NCBI GenBank assembly: GCA_041402005.1
Contig: JAWKTB010000002.1
Span: 124,001-188,000, forward strand
DNA: 64,000 nucleotides
Direction: 5' to 3'
DNA from: JAJRXR01 sp041402005
GTDB lineage: Bacteria; Planctomycetota; Phycisphaerae; Phycisphaerales; UBA1924
The translations under genes and the position numbers were made by a program. The notes under the pieces were generated by a model. The model was given only the letters and a program-made list of their open reading frames with translations. It was not told the DNA's origin and made no database searches. How positions within the stretch are numbered: the first letter of the stretch is position 1; each line of letters starts with the position of its first letter. This document shows, in pieces, positions 57,150-64,000 of the stretch.

Positions 57150-58682
57150 ATGAACCCCGAGGTTCAACCGAGGAAGCCGCGCCGCCCTTCCGGTCTGCTC
57201 CCGCGCCTCTCGCTCCGCCTGCGTCTCACGCTCTGGGTGGTGGCGATCTTCACGCTGATCCAGTGGACGACGGGTGTGATCTTCTGGTTGTACCAGCGGG
57301 CCGCGATCCGGGAGATGTACGAGGCGGTGCTGGCGGAGAAGGCGGAGCCATTGTCCGAGGGGGTGTCGAATCTGTTTCCCGACGACCTCCACGCGGCGAA
57401 TCTCAACTCGTTGGCGCAGGGCGAGCTGGGCTGGGGCGTGATCAGCCGGTACGCGTTGGACGTGTTCGACGAGGCGGGGAAGTCGCAAGTGCTGGACCGG
57501 GCGCCGTTCGTGGACGCGGCGGACCTGCCGATCCGCGAAGCCTTGAAGACGGGGGCGCCCGCGTACACATGGCTCGACCTCGAGCCCCTGGGCAGCACGG
57601 ACCCGGCGGCGCACTCCACCGCGACCATCGTCTATCCCTTCGAGCAGGACGGGCGGCGGTACGTGCTGGTGATCGCGGCCAGCGACGCGTTCGCCCAGCG
57701 TCAGCTCGCCCTGCTCGAGCGCGTGCTCGCGCTTGCCGGCGTGATCGGCCCGCTGGCGGCCGGCGTCGCCGGGTGGTTTATCGCGGGCGTCGCGATCTCA
57801 CCCCTCGAGCGTCTGCGCGGGTTCGCGAGCCGTCTGGGGCCCGAATCGATCGGCGAGGCGCTCGGCGTGGACGAGGCGGAGTCGAAGGAGGTCGCCCGCC
57901 TGAGTTGGGAGCTGGAGGAGGCCCGCCAGCGCATCCAGGCCGCCTTCAAGGCCCAGGAGCGGTTCCTCTCGAACGTCTCGCACGAGATCAAGACACCGAT
58001 CTCGGTGATGCTGATCGAGGCGCAGACGCTGCCGCGAGAGGGTCTGCCCGAAGACGTCAACGCGTACCTCGACAGCGTCGAGGAGGAGATGCTCCGCCTC
58101 GGGCGTCTGGTCGAGAGCTTCTTGACGCTCACTCGCGTCCAGGATGGGAAGGGCCTCACGCGGGAGCTGGAGTACCCTGCCAACGACATGGTCATGGACT
58201 GCGTCGATCACTGTCTCGCGCTGGCCGAGCAGTACCGAGTCCGGCTCTCCCCTCGCCTGCTCGAAGGCGAGCATGACGCGGACACCATTGTGTGCGGCGA
58301 GCCGGAGCTGCTCAGGACGCTGCTCGACAACCTCGTGCGCAACGCGATCCGGTTCAGTCCACAGGGGCAGGCGGTCGAGATCTCGATGCAGCGGGTCAAC
58401 GCGAGCGTGCTGTTCCACGTGCAGGACCGGGGGCCGGGCATCCCGCCCGATCAGCTCACGGCGATCTTCGACCGCTTCGCGCAGACCGAGGAAGAGCAAC
58501 GCCGAGGACGTGGGCACGGGCTCGGGCTCGAGATTGCCCAGGGCATTGCGGAGCTGCACGGCGGGCGGATCATCGCGGACAATCGCGAGGGGGGTGGGGC
58601 GGTGTTCACCGTCACGCTCCCTGTCAAAGAGGACGAGGACGATTGCCCGGACGTCGAGGCGGACGCCGACGAGCGCGTCTGA
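57150..58682 (+). CDS. Sensor histidine kinase
   Basis: A 510-residue inner-membrane kinase. Two transmembrane helices (about 26-48 and 188-213) flank a periplasmic sensor domain. A HAMP-like segment leads to the H-box FLSNVSHEIKTPIS with His278. The ATPase domain has the N-box DNLVRNAIRFS, the DRGPGI G1 box and the GHGLGLEIA G2 box. It is partner of the response regulator directly upstream. The signal sensed is unknown. It is convergent with the ethylene-receptor-like gene, with only 20 bp between. Confidence 0.93.
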   Translation: MNPEVQPRKPRRPSGLLPRLSLRLRLTLWVVAIFTLIQWTTGVIFWLYQRAAIREMYEAVLAEKAEPLSEGVSNLFPDDLHAANLNSLAQGELGWGVISRYALDVFDEAGKSQVLDRAPFVDAADLPIREALKTGAPAYTWLDLEPLGSTDPAAHSTATIVYPFEQDGRRYVLVIAASDAFAQRQLALLERVLALAGVIGPLAAGVAGWFIAGVAISPLERLRGFASRLGPESIGEALGVDEAESKEVARLSWELEEARQRIQAAFKAQERFLSNVSHEIKTPISVMLIEAQTLPREGLPEDVNAYLDSVEEEMLRLGRLVESFLTLTRVQDGKGLTRELEYPANDMVMDCVDHCLALAEQYRVRLSPRLLEGEHDADTIVCGEPELLRTLLDNLVRNAIRFSPQGQAVEISMQRVNASVLFHVQDRGPGIPPDQLTAIFDRFAQTEEEQRRGRGHGLGLEIAQGIAELHGGRIIADNREGGGAVFTVTLPVKEDEDDCPDVEADADERV

Positions 58683-58701
58683 CGAGCTCGTGCGAGCGGC
58701 G

Positions 58702-59535
58702 TCAGCGCCGGAAGAACCGGAAGATCCCAATCATGGCGTTGGGCTCGCCTTCTTCATGCGGCTCCGGTGTCGCGCTGATCAGGATGTGCCAGCCGGGCGC
58801 GTCGCGGACGGGGACCTCGATGTCGACCTGCTTGCCGCTCTTGAAGCCGAGCTCGCACGTCCGGCGTACCTCGCTCAGCGAGTGCTCGTCGAGAATGTCC
58901 GACCAGTTGCTGAAAGCGGTGGACGCCGACAACCCTGCCCTCCGGGCGCCCTCGCCGAAGCCGATCTCCCATTCGATGTTCGCGTCGGGGACGCTCCAGC
59001 GACAGGCGACCGCCCGGGCCGCGGCGACCGCGTTCGTCAGGCGCCACGATCGCGAGGTCATCTTCGCGGTGTGGGCTTCCAGATCGTCGCGCGCGGCGGT
59101 CAACGCGGCGGTGAGCGCCTGCTCGCGGTCGAGGGCCCGGGTCAGCTCCTGGTTCGCCTTCCGGATCGAGGGGAGTGAAAGGGCGTGGGGCATGGCCTTG
59201 ATCAGGACGCCGGCGGTGATCAGCGAGACGGTCGCCGTCCCCGCCTTCCAGAGCCCGTCGAACCGGTAGATCGGGTGGTAGAAGATGATGGCCTCGAGGA
59301 GGTGGCCGACGCCGCAGAACAGGATGAACGCCGAGAACAGGGCGAGCACGACGGGGAACGGGAAGTCACGCCGGCGGATGAGCAGGACGGCGAGGCTGAT
59401 CGGGATGGCGAAGTAGGCGACGAAGATCAGGGAGTCGGAGATGATGTGAAGCCAGCCGTGCCCGGGCGTCCAGTTCCCGCATTTCCATCGGGCAGGGAAG
59501 TCGTCGGTATCGAAGAGGTGGGTGAAGAAGTCCAT
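58702..59535 (-). CDS. Ethylene-receptor-like sensor protein without kinase domain
   Basis: A 277-residue protein. The first 120 residues hold three membrane helices like the ethylene-binding domain of plant ETR1: Asp34, Tyr41, Ile71, Cys74 and His78 match ETR1 Asp25, Tyr32, Ile62, Cys65 and His69 with identical spacing (a constant offset of 9). In ETR1 Cys65 and His69 hold the copper ion that binds ethylene. A coiled coil (about 125-160) leads to a PAS-like domain (about 170-277). No histidine kinase, GGDEF or other output domain follows. The ATG at 59535 has GGAGG upstream. Confidence 0.85.
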   Translation of the reverse strand: MDFFTHLFDTDDFPARWKCGNWTPGHGWLHIISDSLIFVAYFAIPISLAVLLIRRRDFPFPVVLALFSAFILFCGVGHLLEAIIFYHPIYRFDGLWKAGTATVSLITAGVLIKAMPHALSLPSIRKANQELTRALDREQALTAALTAARDDLEAHTAKMTSRSWRLTNAVAAARAVACRWSVPDANIEWEIGFGEGARRAGLSASTAFSNWSDILDEHSLSEVRRTCELGFKSGKQVDIEVPVRDAPGWHILISATPEPHEEGEPNAMIGIFRFFRR

Positions 59536-59686
59536 TGAGGAGGCCTCCGGCGGGCGGGTGTCGCCCGCCTCAGCGGGTCGCCCCGGACCGAAGGGATGAT
59601 ATTCGGTTCCGGAAATCGCCACCCAAGATGAACGCCTTTTCATTCTTGTCTCAGGTCGGCCTCATGCGCGGGGGGGATGCTCTCGC

Positions 59687-59989
59687 GTGGAGGTTCGTCC
59701 GATTCCGCCTCGCCTTTGGGCAATCCTGCTCGTGTCGTCGTGCGTCGCGCTGTTGGCGGGCGCCGCGCGGTTCGTGAGCGCGGCCTCGACCTCTCCCCTG
59801 TGGCTGGATGTCGTCTTCATCATCTCGACGGCGATCGCCCTGACGCTGGGCGTCGCCCTGCTGGGCTGGCGCCTCACGCACACGGGGCGGAGCGAGCTGA
59901 TGCTCGACGAGGAAGACGATCGACTCGCGTCGCGCGAGGGTACGCGTCCGAGCGCCCCAGCGTCGACGCGCGGGCGCGATCCCGAGTAG
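59687..59989 (+). CDS. Small membrane protein of unknown function
   Basis: A 100-residue protein with two hydrophobic helices (about 10-32 and 38-62) and a charged, Asp/Arg-rich C-terminal 35 residues. No family is recognised. A GTG start at 59687 has a G-rich run 10-15 bases upstream. It is divergent from the ethylene-receptor-like gene and lies upstream of the PRC-barrel gene. Confidence 0.55.
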   Translation: MEVRPIPPRLWAILLVSSCVALLAGAARFVSAASTSPLWLDVVFIISTAIALTLGVALLGWRLTHTGRSELMLDEEDDRLASREGTRPSAPASTRGRDPE

Positions 59990-60121
59990 CAAGCCCAGAA
60001 TAAACCGAGTTTCATCGACGGCTCACGGCGCCCTCATGCCCGGTCGCAAAGGTGTTGTATGCCGATCGAGTGGGCCCCCGACGGCGATTGACCAAGCGGG
60101 CCCGGAACAGGAACTCGACAC

Positions 60122-61759
60122 ATGAATACCCCGCTGTGCAACAACAAGCGACGAATCGGCACGACCGCGCTCACCCTCGTGATCCTCGCCGGCGCTCCCG
60201 CCTCGGCGATCGCCCAGTACGAGCGACACGAGCCCACGACCCGACGCGCCAACGTCGAATCGCGCGAGACGTCGAACACTCACGTCTATCACTTCGCGAA
60301 GTCGGGCACGTTGATCGGCGCCAACGTCGTCAATGACAACCGCGACACCATCGCCTCCGTCTCCGACCTCATCATCGACCGCGGCTCGGGCGAGATCCGC
60401 CAGGCCTTGCTCAAGAGTGGCGACGTCTTGGGCATCGGCGGCAAGACCATCGCCGTCCCATTCGAGCAGCTCGCCTGGGACAACGCCGACCGTCACTTCA
60501 GCCTGAGCATGACCAAGGAGCAGATCGACCGCGCCGTCGAGTTCGACCCCAAGACGTGGCCGAACCTCGACCACACGACCTGGAGCGAGCGGGTCGACCG
60601 GTGGTGGAACGGTGACACCGCCGACGACGCGCACGTCACCCGGCGCGACGCCGGCGACGCGAACGACGACTGGTCACGCCAGATCCGCGACGCCCGGACC
60701 GAGCGTGTCGACGGGACGATCTCTCACGTCCGGCGCGAGTCGATCGGCGGCGACGAGCAGATCGTCGCGGTCGTCAAGACCCGGGACGGGGGTGAGCGTG
60801 AGTTGCTCCTCGGGCCATCGTGGTTCGTGATGGGCGCCGCCGCCGCCCCGATGCGTGGCGACTCCATCCAGGCGCAGGTGGCGACGGTCAACGCCGACGG
60901 CGCTCGGCGCGACGTCGTGACCTCCGCGACGATCCAGGGGCAACGCCTGACGCTGCGCGACACCACGGGCGCGCCCCGCTGGAACCTGCCGGCGGAGGCG
61001 GCCTCGGCGGGCGAGCCGGGCGCCACCGGACGTCTCATCCTCCTCAGCGATCTGATCGGCGCGAAGGCGACGCCGAGTTCCGACAAGGACGCGGGCGAGA
61101 TCCAGAACGCGATCATCGAGTACGACGCCGGTCGGGTGGCCATCCTGGGCTTCGACCCGAACGAGGCGTTCCTCGGCCTGGGCGACGAGATCAAGTGCGT
61201 CCCGTGGTCGGTCGTGAACGTGTCGCCGGACGGCACGGTCCGGATCGACGCCTCGGACGAGGCGCTGTCGAACTGCGAGAAGATGCCCGACGACGTGACC
61301 TCGCTGCAGATGGAGCGGAACCTCGAGCCGGTGTACGCCGCCTTCGACGTCCCGGTGCAGAAGTTCGAGAAGCGTGCGGACGCGTCGCGTCGCACGGTGC
61401 GCCACGGCGCCACGACGAACGCCCGCGACGCCGAGTACTTCAAGAGCTTCGCCTCGGGCAAGACCGTGAACTTCTCGGGCGAGGTGGTCAGCGTCACCAC
61501 CCGCGCGGGTGAGGGCGACGCCTCGCCGGTCCGCGTGCTCACGCTCTCGACCGACCAGGGCCAGCGGACCGTGATCCTGGCGCCGGAGTGGTACATGACC
61601 CGCCAGCCGCTCTCCTTGAACAAGGGTGATCGCGTTTCGGTCATGACGCACGAGGCGGAGATCAACGGGCGGACGCAGTACGCCGCGTGGTCCATCAACA
61701 CGCCGGACAGGCAGTTCACGTTCTGGAACGGGAGCAAGCCGGTCTGGAATGATGGATGA
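60122..61759 (+). CDS. Exported PRC-barrel-domain protein
   Basis: A 545-residue protein with a signal peptide ending near ASAIAQ. A PRC-barrel-like domain (about 55-140) shows SGTLIGANVVNDNRD, LIIDRGSGEIRQALL and GIGGKTIAVPFEQL, and a second more divergent one follows at about 300-400 (LSDLIGAKATPS, GLGDEIKCVPWSVV). The rest is beta-rich. PRC-barrel proteins bind RNA, protein or membranes, but an exported form of this length is unassigned. Upstream CAGGAACT may act as ribosome site. Confidence 0.78.
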   Translation: MNTPLCNNKRRIGTTALTLVILAGAPASAIAQYERHEPTTRRANVESRETSNTHVYHFAKSGTLIGANVVNDNRDTIASVSDLIIDRGSGEIRQALLKSGDVLGIGGKTIAVPFEQLAWDNADRHFSLSMTKEQIDRAVEFDPKTWPNLDHTTWSERVDRWWNGDTADDAHVTRRDAGDANDDWSRQIRDARTERVDGTISHVRRESIGGDEQIVAVVKTRDGGERELLLGPSWFVMGAAAAPMRGDSIQAQVATVNADGARRDVVTSATIQGQRLTLRDTTGAPRWNLPAEAASAGEPGATGRLILLSDLIGAKATPSSDKDAGEIQNAIIEYDAGRVAILGFDPNEAFLGLGDEIKCVPWSVVNVSPDGTVRIDASDEALSNCEKMPDDVTSLQMERNLEPVYAAFDVPVQKFEKRADASRRTVRHGATTNARDAEYFKSFASGKTVNFSGEVVSVTTRAGEGDASPVRVLTLSTDQGQRTVILAPEWYMTRQPLSLNKGDRVSVMTHEAEINGRTQYAAWSINTPDRQFTFWNGSKPVWNDG

Positions 61760-61843
61760 CGTCTCATGAATCGCCGCACGGGCGGCGGGGCGAGCGTCCC
61801 GCCGCCTGGTTTGGATTTGTGTTCGTGTACAAGGAGACCAGTC

Positions 61844-62239
61844 ATGACGACGACGACACATCGCGCCAAGGCGTCCCCAGGACGGCGCGGAAACTCCGCG
61901 ATGGGCGCCCCGATCCTCGACGATCGCGCAGCGATCCAGCGCCGACGCGTCGACATCGAGCGGGTCTCGCCCGAGGGCAGCCCCGGGGACCCGGAGGTCG
62001 GCTCGCTGGGCATCGGACTGCTCATCCTGGGCTCGATCGTTCTGTCGCTGCTGCTGGGCGTGGTCGTGGCGGTCTTCGCGGGCTTCGCCGCGGGTCTCGT
62101 CGTCGTGGCCTTCGGGTTGGGCTTGTCGATCCTTTTCAACCCGGAGATCTGGTCGGCGTCGCTCCGCGCCCAGGAGCGACACCAGATCGAGCTCGATGAG
62201 GCGGAAGAGGACGCCGAGGCCATGCGAGGGCGCCGGTAG
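61844..62239 (+). CDS. Small membrane protein of unknown function
   Basis: A 131-residue protein: a basic, Pro/Arg-rich N-terminal 55 residues, two transmembrane helices (about 57-105), and a charged Glu-rich C-terminus. The ATG at 61844 follows AAGGAGACC. It shares its layout with the following gene and is probably in the same transcription unit with the ElaB-like cluster. No family is recognised. Confidence 0.65.
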   Translation: MTTTTHRAKASPGRRGNSAMGAPILDDRAAIQRRRVDIERVSPEGSPGDPEVGSLGIGLLILGSIVLSLLLGVVVAVFAGFAAGLVVVAFGLGLSILFNPEIWSASLRAQERHQIELDEAEEDAEAMRGRR

Positions 62240-62271
62240 ATCGCACGTACGTCCTGTCAAGGAGAATCGTT

Positions 62272-62721
62272 GTGTCATACCAGCACGACAACGACAGCAA
62301 CCCGAGACTCAATCGTCGAGCGGGCGTCTCGCTGGGGGCGGGAGAGTGTGAGCGTGTTTCGAGCTCGGGCGGTCTCGAGGAGCAGATCTTCCTCGAATGC
62401 AGCGAGGAGTATCGGGCGCCTCGCACGCATTCCGGCGGTGCGAGTGCCGTGGCGATGACGGCGGGTACGGGTGTGGTGTTGATCGTGGGCATCGCGGTCG
62501 CCGCGGTGCTGGGGATCGGCCCCGGGATCGTCGCCTTCTCGCTCGGGATGGCCATCGTCCTGCTCGCCAATCCCTGGAACTGGACGCAGCGGGCGCCTCG
62601 CGCGTCGCGAACGCAGGGTTCGCGTTGGGATTCGCACGCAAATCCTCGGCGTCGCGGACGACGCCCCGCTCTCCGCGCGCCAAGCCGCACGCCAAAGACG
62701 GACCAAGCCACGGCGCAATAA
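62272..62721 (+). CDS. Small membrane protein of unknown function
   Basis: A 149-residue protein with a polar N-terminus (about 60 residues), two hydrophobic helices (about 62-105, rich in Gly, Val and Ala), and a basic, Arg/Pro/Ser-rich tail. The GTG start at 62272 follows AAGGAGAATC. It resembles the preceding product in layout but not clearly in sequence. The basic tail suggests contact with nucleic acid or phospholipid head groups. Confidence 0.6.
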   Translation: MSYQHDNDSNPRLNRRAGVSLGAGECERVSSSGGLEEQIFLECSEEYRAPRTHSGGASAVAMTAGTGVVLIVGIAVAAVLGIGPGIVAFSLGMAIVLLANPWNWTQRAPRASRTQGSRWDSHANPRRRGRRPALRAPSRTPKTDQATAQ

Positions 62722-62771
62722 CCGCGCCGACGCATCACCGCATTTTCCCTTCAACCAAAAAGGAGATTCCC

Positions 62772-63074
62772 ATGACGCGTTCTGCAACACAGACCAACGA
62801 CCACGCGAGCTTGTCGGACGTCAAGAGCGACGTCGCGACCCTGAAGTCCGACGTCGCCGACCTCGTCGCCGGCCTGGCGCGAGACGGTCGCCACAGCGCC
62901 GGCGAGGGCATCCACGCCGCCGGCGAGAAGCTGGGCGAGGTCGCCCAGCACACCAAGGCGACCGCCAAGATGGCGCACACGAAGCTCTCCGACTCCGTGA
63001 GCGAGCGTCCGATCACGTACCTGGCGTTGGCGTTCGGCGCCGGGGCGATCGCGGCCAAGCTGCTGAGCCGGTAA
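62772..63074 (+). CDS. DUF883 (ElaB/YqjD-like) protein
   Basis: A 100-residue protein. A helical N-terminus with repeated SDVKSDVATLKSDV-type segments leads to a C-terminal helix ending ITYLALAFGAGAIAAKLL, the DUF883 membrane anchor. ElaB and YqjD in E. coli are stress-induced, membrane-bound and can bind ribosomes. The ATG at 62772 follows AAGGAGATTCCC. The next two genes complete a set like yqjD-yqjE-yqjK. Confidence 0.83.
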   Translation: MTRSATQTNDHASLSDVKSDVATLKSDVADLVAGLARDGRHSAGEGIHAAGEKLGEVAQHTKATAKMAHTKLSDSVSERPITYLALAFGAGAIAAKLLSR

Positions 63075-63078
63075 CGTC

Positions 63079-63360
63079 ATGCTCGAGCGCATCGCAGACA
63101 CCTTCGTCGCGGGCGTCGAGCTCCTCGAGGCCGAGGGGCGGGTGGTACGCGACCGCGCCGCCGCCATGATCGGCGGCGCGGCGCTCGCGTTTGCCCTGGG
63201 CGTGATCGGCGTCCTCGGCGCTCTCGCGCTGGCGACGGGGCTGACATGGCTGCTCGCGCGTGAGATCGGCGCCCCCGAGGCCATCTGCGTCGTGGGCGCG
63301 TTGCTCGCGTTCGGCGCGGGATGGGGCGCGTACGAGACGATTCGCCGGCTCAAGACATGA
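63079..63360 (+). CDS. YqjE-like (phage holin superfamily III) membrane protein
   Basis: A 93-residue protein. Two hydrophobic helices (about 30-55 and 62-84) follow an N-terminal amphipathic stretch. The order and size fit the YqjE/DUF1469 family that sits next to ElaB/YqjD genes. The ATG at 63079 lies four bases after the DUF883 stop, so translation is probably coupled. Confidence 0.8.
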   Translation: MLERIADTFVAGVELLEAEGRVVRDRAAAMIGGAALAFALGVIGVLGALALATGLTWLLAREIGAPEAICVVGALLAFGAGWGAYETIRRLKT

Positions 63361-63367
63361 GGTCCAC

Positions 63368-63691
63368 ATGATCCAGGACGCCCGCCAGCACTCGCACCGT
63401 GCCTTCGACACGTACTCAGTTTGCTCCGCGAAGGTCCGCGTTCGCCAGGCGGCCCGGCGAACGCCGCACGCCCCGCCCGGACGGGGGGATTCTGCGAAGG
63501 ATGCGGCGGCGCGTGTCGTCGCCGAGAACCCCGCCGCGACGGCCGCGGTGGCGTTCGCGGTCCTCGCCGCCCTCGGACCTGGGCGACTCCTGCGGGCCGG
63601 GCTCATGGCGGGTCGGCTCGCCTCGCTCGCGATGATCGGATGGCGAGCGTTCGGCCCCGCGTCGGGCGATCATCCGAACACCCGATATTGA
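63368..63691 (+). CDS. Possible YqjK-like small protein
   Basis: A 107-residue protein with a basic N-terminal half (Arg/Ala/His-rich) and a C-terminal hydrophobic part (about 55-95, AATAAVAFAVLAALGPGRLL). It lies seven bases after the YqjE-like gene, in the place of yqjK in the E. coli cluster, but sequence similarity to YqjK is not evident by eye. The ATG at 63368 has GAGG upstream. The C-terminus is short and polar. Confidence 0.6.
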   Translation: MIQDARQHSHRAFDTYSVCSAKVRVRQAARRTPHAPPGRGDSAKDAAARVVAENPAATAAVAFAVLAALGPGRLLRAGLMAGRLASLAMIGWRAFGPASGDHPNTRY

Positions 63692-64000
63692 CGGAGCGCG
63701 CCGCGATCGGTGTTGTGAATATCCGTCCGCGCATGGAGTTGCGCGCGTCGGTGTCGCGTGACGGCTGTGATTTCTTGCGAATCGCTCCCGTTGCGCACAC
63801 CTGAAGTTCAGCACGGGGGACAAAAATCGTCGGGATTCGGTCACAAGAGTCGCCCCACAATGCCTTTACAGGTTGCGCACGGGACACGCCGCCGGGAGGA
63901 GATTGCGTGTGCGAGCGCGTCGTGGGTGCGCATTTGTGATGCAGATGTCGCGCCGAGCGCTCGCACGCAAACAGAGTCCGAATCTTCTCGATATCTTTTT
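63692..64000. other. 309-bp non-coding region at the window edge
   Basis: No gene is seen. An inverted repeat TGCGAGCGC (63910-63918) and GCGCTCGCA (63957-63965) with a 38-nt loop is present, and the window ends in a T-run (63996-64000). It could be the terminator or regulatory region between the ElaB-like operon and the next gene outside the window. Confidence 0.4.

Noticed and set aside
58702..59170. A histidine kinase output for the ethylene-receptor-like protein
   Set aside because: No H-box, N-box or G-box can be found; the C-terminal part reads as a PAS-like domain and ends.
63890..64000. A complete terminator at the window end
   Set aside because: The stem has a 38-nt loop and the final T-run is 30 bases away, so it is not a standard intrinsic terminator.

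Overview
The window is a GC-rich chromosomal stretch (about 70 percent G+C by eye), almost fully coding, with no tRNA, rRNA, CRISPR array or insertion sequence that I can recognise. The gene content points to a planctomycete, most likely of the class Phycisphaerae. It has type II pseudopilin-like proteins with an H-X9-DG signature, secreted proteins ending in a PEP-CTERM-like PAPG/transmembrane/polyarginine tail, and secreted proteins ending in a short dockerin-like repeat. NuoJ is also enlarged. The lineage call is an inference from family content, not from a marker phylogeny.

Layout. 1-860: the end of an unknown gene, a small hypothetical, and a folded array of 7-bp repeats. 862-14081: dUTPase, then a long minus-strand block with a TrkH/KtrB potassium transporter, an S1-domain RNA-binding protein, a Gfo/Idh/MocA oxidoreductase, thioredoxin, dihydropteroate synthase (folP), an unknown exported protein, FtsK with very acidic segments, and an aldehyde dehydrogenase. 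14145-20299: the ComM AAA+ ATPase, a 129-bp palindrome, two paralogous pseudopilins flanking a zinc-ribbon membrane protein, and an M1-family metallopeptidase lipoprotein. 20300-22242: a possible structured RNA, then pgpA and pgsA (phosphatidylglycerol synthesis). 22429-29419: nuoJKLMN of complex I, in which nuoL is broken by apparent 1-nt indels.

29416-39423: a membrane protein, chorismate mutase/prephenate dehydratase, a secreted animal-type heme peroxidase with a dockerin-like tail, a coiled-coil protein, then an apparent rluB / yihY / ACT-domain / nuoB series. 39638-42117: three related PEP-CTERM-like exported proteins in tandem. 42631-49211: rpmH, RNase III behind a long leader hairpin, a secreted EEP-family nuclease/phosphatase, a coiled-coil membrane protein and a 1045-residue exported protein. 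49443-54838: a translationally overlapping DUF1003 / MtfA-like peptidase / galactokinase operon, divergent from MprF, which modifies the phosphatidylglycerol made by PgsA and PgpA.

54930-63691: an envelope and stress region. It has small lipoproteins and membrane proteins (DUF2383, entericidin-like, DUF1328, PRC-barrel, DUF883/ElaB-like, YqjE-like) around an OmpR-type two-component system. Convergent to the kinase gene lies a protein whose N-terminal membrane domain keeps all five ethylene-receptor binding-site residues at ETR1 spacing, but which has no kinase domain. This orphan ethylene-receptor-like sensor is the most interesting single observation. The candidate structured RNA (about 20490-20645), the rnc leader hairpin (43014-43054), the heptad array (699-808) and the 15684-15812 palindrome are the main unexplained non-coding signals.
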